DNA of 64,000 nucleotides. Origin: Perilla frutescens (lineage: Eukaryota; Streptophyta; Magnoliopsida; Lamiales; Lamiaceae). The notes beneath the pieces are model-generated. The model saw nothing but the letters and a program-made list of their open reading frames with translations. It did no database searches and had not been told where the DNA came from. Shown piece by piece: positions 37,816-49,293 of the stretch (position 1 is the first letter of the stretch; each line of letters starts with the position of its first letter). The stretch spans positions 5,951,001 to 6,015,000 of the forward strand of contig BRKX01000014.1 in assembly GCA_026008535.1 (NCBI GenBank). The letters are read 5' to 3'. The translations under genes and the position numbers were made by a program.

Positions 37816-39112
37816 GAGAAAATTGCATTTTTAGTCTCGTAGAACATGATTTCATTGGGAAATAGTCATAATGCTTTCATTTTCGGTCCCAAAGAAAAAA
37901 ATTCAAGTATAAATGGTCCTATAGAATTACATTCAAGCACTTTTAGTCCCGTGATTTGTCCGTGAAATATTAACGGAAATAATTAAATCATGCGAGATAC
38001 ACATGATTGTTTATTGAAGATAAAAAATAAAAATAAAAAAAGACCAAATACAAATTTTTAAATATTAAACTTACGGAAACACAAACACAAACATAACCTG
38101 AAAGCTTCATCCCCAATTCTTCCCTAATTTCTTCCCTAAAAATTCACGACTTCGACCTTAATTTATCACATAATTCATCTATCCCTTGGACCAAACGTTC
38201 TTGATTTTACAGAGGAAGCACTTTGTACCGTTATCACACCTAGATTATTATAAGTTTTCTCAATCTTTGTTTTTAGTTTTCATTTTTTTTTTTAATTTCA
38301 TGTGGGTTCATAATTTAAAATTCCAATTAGAAGTGACATTTCCCATCTACTCCAAAACCGAATAAGTGTTCCACTGGACTGGTAATTAAGGTCCGAAATT
38401 GAAGATTAATCTATGTAATTAGTTTTAGTTTTAACTATTTTGATGGAGGTTTGTGGAATTAATATACACATATGTAGAGAAAATAGGTATATTTAAGTGA
38501 TCAAAAGCCTCTAACTATGCAATATATGCCTAAATAGTTATTTTACAGAGATATAAATAGTTAGATGTGATTTCTAATTCATTGCAGACTAATCCTTTTT
38601 TTTTTTGAATTGAATGTGATTTTATGATTAATAGTAAGATAATTGATCGGAAACTAATTTGATTCTGATATTTACCTAAAAAAATATGATTATGATATTA
38701 TTTTCCCCATAAAAATAAGTACTTTTTTTTTGTTAATTATCAATATTTATAATTGTGTGGTGGTCTTTGATTTGCCATTTTTTTTCTTTGCTTATTTTGA
38801 ACAATTAGACTGTGAAATGTTATTTTTTAGAGATAGACATATTTTTTGATATTTTGCATGTTTGATTAACTTTAAAAATGAAAAAAAAAAGTTTTTTTTA
38901 GATGAGGCTGGAGGCAGTTATATTTTTGTCCGCTTTTAGTCCCATAAATTTGCTTTGTTAACATTAAAAAAAATAGGGTTACAACATCTCAATATTTATA
39001 ATTGTGTGGTGGTTGGGACCATTTGTGCTTAATCTGAGACCAAAAGTGAAAGTATTGAGACTATTTTTCAATGGAATCATGTTTTACAGGAAAAAAATTG
39101 CAATTTTTTCTC
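37816..39112. mobile_element. Non-autonomous Mutator-like element
   Basis: 1,297 bp flanked by a perfect GATAACTTTG (37806-37815 and 39113-39122); MULEs make 9-bp duplications, so one base may be chance. Inverted ends start GAGAAAATTGCATTTTTAGT and GAGAAAAAATTGCAATTTTT and extend about 110 bp inward with matching words (GAACATGATTTCATTGGGAA against AAACATGATTCCATTGAAAA). The interior has no transposase reading frame. A less AT-rich interior stretch at 38090-38230 might be captured host DNA but was not identified. Confidence 0.88.
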
Positions 39113-39244
39113 GATAACTTTGAGACCTGCTGTTTTTTAGAAAAGAACAAAATGTTTACTAATAGAAATAGACAGATCTATTTGGAAGACGACCTCAAGG
39201 CTCATCGACCTTGAGTTGCACGAACAAAATGAGTTTTTGCTTTT

Positions 39245-39590
39245 TGTGAGTTTTTACTATTAAATTTATTTAAATAATATCTATTATAAAATAAAAATTA
39301 ATTATTACATATAATCATAATCAACATTTATCAACAAAAAAAAATAATTTAAAAAATTCTAAAACATAATTTTGAAAAAAATCAACCATAATAATGAATT
39401 ATTAATTAAAAAATAAAAATTAAATATAAAAAAAATTATAAACCCTAATTAAATTGGGTGGAGTAAACCCTAAGAAACAATCATAAAATTAAATTAAATC
39501 ACAAATAAATAAAATTGAAGAAAAAAAATACAAGATAAACTTGTAATTTGAAAGTGTAACACAAAAAGTGCCATAGAAAATTTCATGTGT
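39245..39590 (-). repeat. AT-rich dispersed repeat, copy 2
   Basis: Inverted relative to 19027-19380 and matching it throughout, for example AATCAACCATAATAATGAAT and TCAACATTTATCAACA here. It is about 130 bp right of the Mutator-like element and not part of it. Confidence 0.75.
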
Positions 39591-39612
39591 TAAGTAGCAA
39601 GATCTGCTTACA

Positions 39613-41361
39613 CTTAATTTAGGGCATATTACAAAAAATACATAGTTAAATTTTCTTACAAATAAAAGTGTATATATAGGACCCAATACATTATTGTAAC
39701 TAAGAAGAATATAAAGAACAACTCATGATGCTGGAAAGTACAACCCGGGAAGCATTACTCGACAAAATAAGTTGTGTCAATGTCACTGTTTTGCAAGCAA
39801 ATTTGTTCTATTTAAAACACAACTCAATTCTCTCTGTCAATCTTTCGAAAGGATTTCACAAATCACAACCCTTATTCAAATGTGGATATAGTATCGGACG
39901 GTCCTCGTACTCGGATTCATATATTGATTCGATTCATACATTTATACAATTACGCGCGAAACGTACCGTAAATTTGAATGTGAATATTATCTGAAATGAT
40001 ACAATTGTTCAAACTTGTTTGAAATGATACTGAGCTCTAAAATTTATATTTGAGCCCGTTTGATTACCTATTGAGTCGAGCTTTGATCGAGTTGAACATG
40101 ATCAGTGTGATATATATTTGCTTTATTTTTACTTATCGAGCTGTAGTTCGAACCGAGTTTTAGATCTTATCAAACAAATAAATGTGCAAACTAGTTTGAT
40201 ATACTTATCGAATTGAAACTAAACGAAATTTTTACTAAAATATACGAATTGGATATTATGATATTTGATTTGATTTTCAATCCTAACCACGAGGGCATGG
40301 GCATCAATTCTATCAATTAAATTAGCAAAAAGGACTAAGCCAACTCATATTTGTACATACTTTTTTAGGACCATAGACAAAAATAGGGTCCACTTCTTGA
40401 ATTCGATTTGATCAAACTTTTTTAGACTGTCCACAACAATACAATACGACTCAATATTTGAAGTCGTTACGAAATCATTTTTGGACAATTAGTCTTTGGC
40501 TAACCGAATCAATAAAACGTGTTGGAATAAAATGTTTTTGAATACTTTATTACACTATTATTGTGATATAATTTTAGGAGACACTTCCAATGGTAGATGT
40601 TTTGTTAGAGTTGTTTATTTCCTTTTTTTCCTTTCTAATTAGTGGAGTATAATATAATGCAAGACGATTTTAGTGCCCCCACAAGCATATTGTAGTGCGA
40701 CAATGGTAATTATCATAAGAATAAATTAGTCAATCAATTTTTCTCTCTAACTAAAAATAAAAATTAGTCAATCAACAAATTATTATAATGTATAATAATT
40801 ATTAAGCTCTGACACTATCATTCATAATTAATAAAATTAAGAAAGAGAAGATATGTGCATTCATTTCCGGGGGAAAAAAGTAAATAAAAAAATTAACCCA
40901 AAATCTGCCTCCTTAATTAGTTGAGCAAGTAATCTCCTATGGAATCGTTTTATGAATTATGGGTATAATTCAAATGGAAACACAATCAAACACCAATAAA
41001 AATACAAATGTATTATTATATATAAAGTTGGACTCAAATCGTGATCTATTTTACGGACCGACTTGTCTGACAGATCAAAATTTATCAAGCGGTACTCATA
41101 TTTAACTCACTTGAATTGCACACACATTTGTATGGAAGTATGAACTGGATTGAGATTCGGATCCGAGTGTATGCGAACCATCGATAAATTTTAATCTATC
41201 AAATGATCTAATAAGAAACTATCTCATTAAATTTAATTAAAATTAAAACAAAAAATCAACTTTAGCATATAAATGTGGGCAACTGTTTGGAGTGGGCTCA
41301 GTGAAGGTGTGGTTCCTGCTTCTTAGCCTCCTCTCTTGACTTGGAATTATTGCGGTAAAAT

Positions 41362-41363
<2 letters not shown>
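39613..41363. other. AT-rich intergenic DNA
   Basis: No gene recognised. A small inverted pair (CAGATCAAAATTTATCAAG near 41080; GATAAATTTTAATCTATC near 41183) may be a remnant MITE. Confidence 0.4.

Positions 41364-41405
<42 letters not shown>
41364..41405. repeat. Poly(T) tract of 42 bases
   Basis: An uninterrupted T run. It could be the A-tail of a retroposon inserted on the minus strand, but no recognisable body precedes it on that strand. Confidence 0.8.
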
Positions 41406-41406
<1 letters not shown>

Positions 41407-41603
41407 GTATTAATTTGACCGGCAGTTTTATGGGAAATTTGACCCCAGATCGAAACAATCGTGCCACATCAACAATTTTTTTTACGAAATATTGATGTGT
41501 ACGATCTGCTTGTAGTTCATAAGAAGATGGGATATAATTTTTCAAATTCTAAATTAGATTAGTTCAGAATTTTCAAAAATCACTAGAGAAATAGCTTAAA
41601 GAA

Positions 41604-42067
41604 TCAGAAGATGTCGGGTTTGGAATTATCATTCGGGATCATGAAGGCAAGCCGATTGTGTCGAGATGCAAGAAAGTTTCGGCTAAGTTTGCTGTGGATA
41701 TAGCATAAAGTTTTGCATGTCATGAATGTCTTATGTTGGCTCGAGAATTTAGGGGATCGAAAATAATTGTTGAATCTGATTGTCTTGAAATTTAGCAGCA
41801 GCTACATGGAGAAGTGGAGGATCTCTCTTACAGAGGTACACTTTGTCAGTCAATCCGGATGGAAACTCGTTCTTTTGAACAAGTTACTTATAGCTGGGCT
41901 AAAAGAACTGCCAATGCTATGGCTCATTCCTTGGCAAATTTAGCTGTTAGCAACCCCGCTTTTTTCTCTTTTACCGGTGATGTCCCGGATTTTATTTTCT
42001 CAAATGCTCCGCCTGTTGAACGACTTTTCAATTAATGATTAAGTAGCTTCCCTCAAAAAAAAAAAAA
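41604..42067 (+). mobile_element. 5'-truncated LINE tail with RNase H remnant
   Basis: The frame from 41604 reads GFGIIIRDHEGKPI, IIVESDCLEI, YSWAKRTANAMAHSLANLAV and VPDFIFSNAPPVERLFN. This is the RNase H-like C-terminal domain common in plant L1-type non-LTR retrotransposons. It has two in-frame stops (TAA near 41707, TAG near 41796) and lacks everything upstream. The stop at 42035 is followed by a short 3' end and an A run at 42055-42067, as in a LINE tail. A host RVT_3-type gene fragment is the alternative. Confidence 0.75.
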
Positions 42068-44603
42068 GTGGAAAGAAAAAAAGAAATTTAAAAAATTATT
42101 CTAAATTTGAAGCTATTTGAATTAAGAATTTAAAATCCTTCCAACAAAGAAAAATCCAAAAGTATTTGAAAATATTCATTTCAAACAAAATTAGATTCAA
42201 CTAGAATAATTTAAAAAATAGACCCAAGTATATTTTAATGTGTTCCCAATCAAGAAAATGATTTTTTTTTTTTTTTTGAAAATATGAGTTACAAAGAATC
42301 CAATTCCTAGTTCTCCATACCGAATTCGAAAATAAAAACACACACACACACGCACCAGAACTCATGGTTCTAGAATTATAGATCTGCTGGCGATGTTGAC
42401 AATCAAACTTTTTTTTTTTTTTTTGAGAATGATATATTAAAGAACTCAGTTCATTTTCTAATCTAAATGGATAATAATTATTCATATAAAAGTAATACCA
42501 TATCATAAAAAAACCAATATTGTCAGTCCAAAATAAATACGAAGTACATCTGTACATGGCTTTCTGCAGTAACAAAGAATAATTTTGGAAAATCTTCTAT
42601 TTCAATTAAATAAAATATATTTGTTAATCCGATAATATAAATAATATAATCAATTTACATGACGTACATGAATATACTACTATACATGATCTATAATTCT
42701 TTATTTAATAAAGGGCCAAAGTTTAAATAGCCACATCCACATCAGTTATTCGAACACAGGAAGTCTCTTTTTTTTACATGAGAGTTTCCACCATTTGCAT
42801 GTAAATTTACATTTAATTTTCTATTTAAAAAATCAAGATATTTAAGAGAAACACAGATTTACACGCGTGTGAAATATGCGAGTGATTAGACAATAATAGC
42901 AATGCAGTGCAATCTTTTTTTGAAATCGATGATTGATTGTGCTTTTATAATAGTTTCAATCAATTCGTGACTTTATATGTAACACGTAATGTCTATTTTT
43001 ATTGGGTATTCTTGTGATCAATTGAACGCGTCTAATAAAGAGGACCTCACAATACAGTGTAGAAACAATTGATAATAAAAATTAGGAAAATAAACTATAC
43101 CAGAAGGGAAAATGTTCCAACAAGACTCTAAACTATTTTGCCAATCCAAAATAGGCACTCAATATTTTTTTTCGAATTCAATTGTACTCTCGAACTTTTT
43201 TTTGCCAGTTCCAATTAGATCTTTGTAGATCCAAAAGTCTGCAATTAGCGAATCAGAACTACAAAACAAAGATGAAAAAGATATGAAGTTAAAGGACTGT
43301 TGGGGAGTTCGACAATCGAACAAAATCCAACGCGCAAATCAGAATCAAATTCAATAGTACAAATAACGAATAACGGTAAACACGTGAATAACAATCTAAG
43401 AATTGAGAGAGTTTAGGTTTTCATCAGAAGGGTGATATGAGTTTTGAGCTCGAAGTTTGCTATGTCTCCTATTTTTTTCACTGACTCAGGCTCTTATAGG
43501 AGTGCCTTCAACGAACCCTCCATGCTTTCTAGGATCCATCATCCTTTGATCTAGTCCAACTCTATCATTTAAGGCAGTAGCTAGTCCTAGATTCTTTAAA
43601 ATACCTCAAACTTATCCTCGAATCATTCAAGCCTCGTTTAAGGTTGAATCATTGGGCCCATGTGGCCTTAGGCCCACTCTACTTTGAGCCTGCTGAAAAT
43701 GATCTTTACAACCCTCAAATTTTTTTATTAGGTTCAATTGAATCCCCGAAAATTCAAAATCGACCCAATTGCACCATTCAATTAGTCCTCGTACTAATAA
43801 ACTTTGAATCAAGGCTTCAACATCAATTTGACCTTGTATCTCAAAATTAATCGAGGGTTCTAAAGCCCAATGTCCGAGCTATTCCAACTTAAGGTCAAGG
43901 TGACTTTTCAATTATCGGTAGTGAACGCTCCTACGATGGACATCAAATATGTTAAATGATGGCCAATGTAGAATGCAATTGAAATCATTTTGAGAGTTGC
44001 GTGATCTATTTGAATATTACAAAAATTTGAATGTCCACTTAAGAATTGAAATTAACGAAATAGTTCGGAGTAGTATTTAAAATTTTTCCCAAACAAACAG
44101 AAGAATCAAGAATAGAAAGAGGTAAAATGTATCATGCCTCAAATAAACGATACAATGCATAGTAGGTATGACGTCGTAGGTTCATGGAATAGACAACCAC
44201 ACACGTGCGAGGCCTTAAATGTTGATTGTGAGACGTGGGCCTGGCGCACGTGTTTAGGTTTGGACTTGGACTTTTTTGCTCAAATTTGGCCCATTAATGA
44301 GGCCCTACTCACTTTCTTGCTGGTTTCCTGTCGTTTTGTTTGTCCTATAATAATATATTATCATCGCACGTACACACACGTGTGCGTGTGTATGGTGCAT
44401 GCGTGTGTTGTTGTACAACATGATTTTGATTTATCTTGACATGATTGGATTTGGACATAAAGTTAAATTATTTCATTTGTTGGTATTTCATAATCGTAAT
44501 GTTCATCCATCAACGCATTTTTTTTTCTTTTTACGAGATGAAATCGGCAATCATTATTGATTTGTGTGTTTTGGGTAAATTTTAATTTCGTTAAAAAATA
44601 ATA
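42068..44603. other. AT-rich intergenic DNA with TE-like phrases
   Basis: T14-T18 runs at about 42263 and 42410, and phrases such as CCAATCCAAAATAGG (43140) and CAATTGCACCATTCAATTAG (43765) typical of diverged dispersed repeats. 43300-43560 may be an LTR scrap. No gene was recognised. Confidence 0.4.
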
Positions 44604-44759
44604 ACTCCCTCACTTTTCATATTAATTGATGTTTTAATTTTTACAATATAAATTAAAAATAAAAAAATTGTGATAAATTTACCACATATATATATATATA
44701 TATTAAGCTATATTTTCTTAACATAACTTAATTTATCACTCATCGTAATTTACATGTTA

Positions 44760-46077
44760 AGAGTTCCGCTCATCTATCCGTCGTGGGCACAAACTAATGT
44801 GTCCACGGTCAGGGCCGGCCCTGATATTTCAGGGGTCCATGGCGAAACAAAAAATGAGGGGCTTTTGTATATATAATTTTTACGAGCATTTTGAAAAAAG
44901 TTCAGTATTGTTTTCATCCTAAATTTTGAAAAAGTGTAATCAATTCAATGTTGTTTTCATCATAATTTTTGAGATTAAAGGACAACATGTAAGTAAACTT
45001 TATTATTTTAAATATGATATCGGTCAATAATTTATTGATAATATTCAAAGAATGAAAACTGTTAAACTCGCATAGTAATGTCTCGAAAAAAAAATTGATG
45101 AAACATATATTTTTTAAATATTTTAAAATTTATTTTTTAAAATAAAATATTAAATAAAAATAAAAATTGGAGGCCTCATTGGCGGTGGCCACATGACCAT
45201 CCAATGGGCCGGTGGCAATGTCATATAAGCAAATAAATTAATTTCTTTAGCTACTATATTTGATGGTGATTTAATTTCCCCCTTTTAAAATCTTACTTCA
45301 TAAATTATAACTTAACCACAGGTCAGGGATGTGTGAGTTAAAAAAAAATTATAACTTATACCTTCATTTTCTTAAACAAAATTTACTTTAATAATTGTTA
45401 TTAGATTATTATTAATTAAATTGCGTCTACATCAACTTCCAATTTTTTTTAATTTTGTTTGAAAACTAAACATAATTGAAACAAATACGTTAAAGTTAAA
45501 ATAAAAATTAAATTAAATTAAACATAATTCTTTTCAATTCTTTTAATTTTATTTGGATAAAATATTATTTAAAATTCTCGATCTTATTATCTACAATTCC
45601 TTACAAATTTTACAAATAATTTTTTTGATATATATACACACATATATATAAACATTTTGTGTGTGTATATATCTATATATATATACATACATTTTTAGAG
45701 AGATTTAAATATATTTATTCAAAATATATTATGCCAACTAAAACTAAAGCATCTGTATATATTATTAATTAAATTTTATGGAATGATAGATGTTAGGATA
45801 AATTTGAAAGATAATGGGGCTTAGATTATATTGTTTGGGACGTATTTCATCAATAATTTAATTACAATTTCAAAGTAAAATTTAATTTCTTTAAAAATAA
45901 TTTACTCAAACAATGAATATTAAAAATAATTTAAATGGAGTAAGATTTAGCAGTGGAGAAATTAAATCACTATCAAATATAGTGGCTTAAGAAATTGATT
46001 CCTTGTTCATGTGGCATGGCCACATCAATCGTGGACACGTTAGTTTGTGCCCACGGTAGGTAGGTGAGCGGAACTCT
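44760..46077. mobile_element. hAT-like element inside the Stowaway MITE
   Basis: Inverted ends AGAGTTCCGCTC on both sides, continuing as CGTGGGCACAAACTAATGTG on the left against CGTGGGCACAAACTAACGTG from the right. Flanks ACATGTTA (44752-44759) and ACATATTA (46078-46085) form an 8-bp duplication with one mismatch, the hAT size. The left arm is interrupted near 44810 and resumes near 45223, matching the right arm again (ACTATATTTGATGGTGATTT). Confidence 0.82.
44810..45222. mobile_element. Second hAT-like insertion inside the first
   Basis: Begins CAGGGCCGGCCCTG, a plant hAT-type end, and ends around CCAATGGGCCGG. It splits the left arm of the surrounding element, so it is the youngest of the three. 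A target duplication is not clear and the right boundary is approximate. Confidence 0.6.
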
Positions 46078-46207
46078 ACATATTAAATTGTATGATATTT
46101 TATATGAGTAAAGATGGGAGTTAGAGTGTTAAAAATTATAAAAAATTAAATATTTTGGAATAACATTTAGATACTAAAACATCAATGGATCTGAAAATGA
46201 GGGAGTA

Positions 46208-46874
46208 TCGCATCATGAATCCGATGATATTTGTTTTATTTTGTGTTTAATTATATATTTATTGAAGCTTTAGGTTCTAAATGAGAAAACACGTGTCACA
46301 ATATCGTTGACTTAAAACTATGCACAATGGATTAGCTTAAATCGTACTTGATGTTTTCAAATTTGATTTAATTGAGGAGAAAAAAGAACATTTAAAGAAT
46401 AGATAAAGTTACCTACTTATTGTTGACAATATTATAATGTAATGACTAACGAGTCTGATTTTGCGTATATTAGTTGTATATACATTTTATATTTGACGAA
46501 AAAAAGTAAAATTTCTATCACGAAAAAAGAATTGCTTCTACACATACAACGAAATTATAAGATGGAAAATATTTATACCAATATATCATTGATCTCAAAT
46601 TCAATTTACATAGAAAAATAAAAATTAAAAAATTAAAAACATGAAACAAGATGTTTATGAAGTCTTGAACATTATTTTTCCGATTCAATTTAATTATTTA
46701 TTTAGGCCCAACTTGCATCAAAAGATCGGAGGATGTTGGGCCGTAAGAAACTTAGCCCATTTTCTACTTGCAATTATTTTAATATTTTTAATTATGAATC
46801 GGGTAATTTTATTCATAGCCCCATTTTTCATTTCTATGGTGTCATAAATAATCAACCACAATATAATTATTTTC
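46208..46874. other. AT-rich intergenic DNA upstream of UTP18
   Basis: No gene or bounded repeat recognised. It ends where the block homologous to the BUD31 promoter begins. Confidence 0.5.
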
Positions 46875-47515
46875 CACATGCATTAAAAATACAGAAATAT
46901 ACATTTTTATGTTATTAAATAGAGGCCCAATAGACCAATATCAGGTCCATTTTACACTACTGTTTCAGCCCAATAAGAAAAAAATCCAAATACATATAGG
47001 GTTTTTTTTTTTTTTTTTTCCTTTTTTTCTTTTTTGAGTGACAAATAAATATATAAGATTAAAAGAAACGGAAAACCTAGCTCCGCTCTTCATCTTTGTT
47101 CATGTTTCTTCTGTAATTTTTCGGGAAAAATAAATAAATCCAATTTTGGTCCAAATTTAGGGTTCATAGTTTCGCCGCCGGATTCAACGGTGTGTTTCAT
47201 TCCAAAAATATCCGTCCGGCAATCTTTCACGGCAGCAACCGACTGAAGTTTTCCATGTATGTCGAAGTTGTATTTTTTTTTTTTTGCTATATAACTTTTT
47301 AATTTGTGTCAGATTGTTTGAAAATTGCTTCTGTGACGTGCATTTATCCATCCAAGTTTTAATTTTTCAATGAGTAGTGCTAAATGACTGAGTATCAGTT
47401 TGTCTGCAGTTACTTGGTTAATCAGTAGTCAATTTTATTTAAAAGAGAAAATGAGGCTGAGAAAACTGCTCGATTATTGTGTTTTAATTTATTATATGGA
47501 TGCAGATTATATAGA
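46875..47515 (+). repeat. Duplicated promoter-leader-intron block, copy B (UTP18)
   Basis: Matches the reverse complement of 11820-12460 in order: GCATTAAAAATA, a GGCCCA box at 46924-46929 and CAGCCCAA, AAAACCTAGCTCC, TTCATGTTTCTTCTGTAATT, CACGGCAGCAACCGACTGAA, a GT donor at 47257, TTGCTTCTGTGACGTGCATT, CTGCAGTTACTTGGTTAATC and CTCGATTATTGTGTTT. It supplies the promoter, leader exon and most of the 5'UTR intron of UTP18. Confidence 0.88.
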
Positions 47516-47589
47516 TTTTAGTTGTGTAAGTTTGTTATTGATTAGTTTTACCATTTGATTTGGTTGGTGCAGTTTGTGACTGGGTGAAA

Positions 47590-49293
47590 ATGAGCTTAAT
47601 TTCTCAAAATGCTATACCTAAGGAGTTAGGGAGGAAGAAAAAAAAGGTGTCGGAGAATGATGAGACTGTATTTGTTGAAGAAAGGGAAGAAGGGGTTGAA
47701 GATGGAGACAATATTATTGTGGATGCTACAAGGAATAAGAAGAGAAAGAAAGGGCGGAAGGAGAATGATGAGCTATTGGAAATTGAGGAGGGGAAACAGA
47801 TGAAGAAGCTCGAGAGCTTCTTGTTTGGGTCCTTGCATTCGCCGGCTGAGTTTGGGAAGGACAATGAAGAAGAAGCTAAAGAGGAGGTGGACAACAGTTC
47901 TGCATTGTTCTTCACTGATAGGACGGCGAATAGTATGCTGTCTGTGTATGAGGAGGACGTGGATACTGGAGAAGAGAGTGCTGAGGAACAGGGGAACAAT
48001 GAAAGAAAAGCTGTGTGGGTAGATGACGAAGAGGAGAAAGCTAGTATAAATATAGCTAAAGTTAACAAACTGCAGAAGCTGCGGAAGAAAGAGGATGAAA
48101 GTGTAATTTCTGGCCGTGCGTATGTGTCAAGATTGAGAGCTCAGCATATGAAGATGAACCCGGGTACAGATTGGGCACATCCCAATGCTCAACTAGCGTA
48201 TAGTTCTGAAGATGATGATTCAGACCGAGAAAATGGGGTGGTGGTTGCTAGTGGTTATGACCATCTTGCTGATGATTTACTCAGGACAAATGAAGATCTT
48301 GTTCTTAAGAGGAGTGTGAAACTATTGCCCGGGGTTCTTGAATATTCGCGATTGCTTGATGCTAATATGAAGGATCCTTCCCATGGTCCTGTTAATTCTG
48401 TTCAGTTCCACAAGAATGCGCAGTTGCTTCTTGTTGGTGGATTGGATAGAACATTGAAGTTCTTTCAAGTTGATGGGAAGAAAAATGAGATGATACAGAG
48501 CATTTTTCTCGAGGACTGCCCAATTCGAAAGGCTGCTTTCTTACCTGATGGATCACAAGCTATCATATCAGGAAGGAGAAAGTTTGCTTATAGCTTTGAT
48601 TTAGTCAAAGCCAGTGTGGATAAAATAGGCCCTCTTGTTGGAAGGGATGAGAAGAGCTTGGAAGTTTTCGAGGTTAGTCCTGATTCTAAGACCATTGCAT
48701 TCATTGGAAATGAAGGGTGTATCCTGTTAGTGTCAACAAAGACGAAAGAACTGATTGGAACACTGAAGATGAATGGAACTGTTAGATCATTAGCATTCTC
48801 TAATGATGGACAACAATTGCTGAGCTCTGGTGGGGATGGACATATTTACCACTGGGATTTGAGAACGAGGTCATGCTTCCACAAGGGGACTGATGAAGGT
48901 TGTCTAACAGGCACAGCTTTGGCCGTTTCCCCCGTTGGAAATTTATTTGCAGCGGGTTCAGACAGTGGGATTGTGAACATCTACAACAGAGATGAATTCA
49001 TAGGTGGGAAGAGGAAACCTCTAAAAGTTATTGAGAACTTGACAACTAAGGTGGATTTTATGAAATTCAATCCGGACGGACAGATTCTGGCTATCAGTTC
49101 TCGCATGAAGAAGAATAGCACCAAACTGATTCACGTCCCGTCTCAAACTGTTTTCTCAAACTGGCCGCCTCCCAATCAGGCCTCGCACTACCCAAGCTGT
49201 ACGGATTTCAGCCCCCGTGGAGGTTTTATGGCAGTGGGAAATGCTGCTGGAAAGGTCTTGTTATACAAGTTGCATCACTATCATCAGGCTTAG
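47590..49293 (+). CDS. UTP18: U3 snoRNA-associated protein 18, WD40
   Basis: Component of the small-subunit processome needed for 18S rRNA processing in the nucleolus. The coding region is one exon of 567 aa. The start is ATG 47590 (MSLISQNAIPKELGRKKKKV), because the upstream in-frame ATG at 47560 falls inside the 5'UTR intron (47257-47572, acceptor GGTGCAG|TTTGTG). Residues 1-220 are charged, Lys- and Glu-rich, with nuclear-localisation-like KKRKKGRK. WD40 repeats fill about 262-565: GPVNSVQFHKNAQLLLVGGL, DRTLKFFQVDG, GTVRSLAFSNDGQQLLSSGG and DGHIYHWDLRTR. The family C-terminus reads DFSPRGGFMAVGNAAGKVLL. The promoter and leader are shared by descent with BUD31. Confidence 0.95.
   Translation: MSLISQNAIPKELGRKKKKVSENDETVFVEEREEGVEDGDNIIVDATRNKKRKKGRKENDELLEIEEGKQMKKLESFLFGSLHSPAEFGKDNEEEAKEEVDNSSALFFTDRTANSMLSVYEEDVDTGEESAEEQGNNERKAVWVDDEEEKASINIAKVNKLQKLRKKEDESVISGRAYVSRLRAQHMKMNPGTDWAHPNAQLAYSSEDDDSDRENGVVVASGYDHLADDLLRTNEDLVLKRSVKLLPGVLEYSRLLDANMKDPSHGPVNSVQFHKNAQLLLVGGLDRTLKFFQVDGKKNEMIQSIFLEDCPIRKAAFLPDGSQAIISGRRKFAYSFDLVKASVDKIGPLVGRDEKSLEVFEVSPDSKTIAFIGNEGCILLVSTKTKELIGTLKMNGTVRSLAFSNDGQQLLSSGGDGHIYHWDLRTRSCFHKGTDEGCLTGTALAVSPVGNLFAAGSDSGIVNIYNRDEFIGGKRKPLKVIENLTTKVDFMKFNPDGQILAISSRMKKNSTKLIHVPSQTVFSNWPPPNQASHYPSCTDFSPRGGFMAVGNAAGKVLLYKLHHYHQA

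Larger units (their letters stand above)
44604..46206. mobile_element. Stowaway-type MITE carrying nested insertions
   Basis: Outer ends are inverted: CTCCCTCACTTTTCATATTA then ATTGATGTTTTA on the left; CTCCCTCATTTTCAGATCCA then TTGATGTTTTAG read inward from the right. CTCCCTC is the Stowaway/Tc1-mariner signature. The right flank is the expected TA; the left flank is TAA, one base off. The element is 1.6 kb only because another element sits inside it. Confidence 0.75.

Noticed and set aside
41243..41545. A minus-strand frame with a poly-Lys tract
   Set aside because: It is the 42-base T run read on the other strand.
44134..44439. A 101-codon plus-strand frame in intergenic DNA
   Set aside because: No family resemblance, no splice or promoter context, and it ends in a CA/TG repeat.
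47560..47589. An earlier in-frame ATG for UTP18
   Set aside because: It is upstream of a good intron acceptor (GGTGCAG at 47572), so it is spliced out; the next ATG gives the expected MSLISQN start.
47604..48068. A 154-codon minus-strand frame rich in Ser
   Set aside because: Antisense shadow of the Lys/Glu-rich N-terminus of UTP18.
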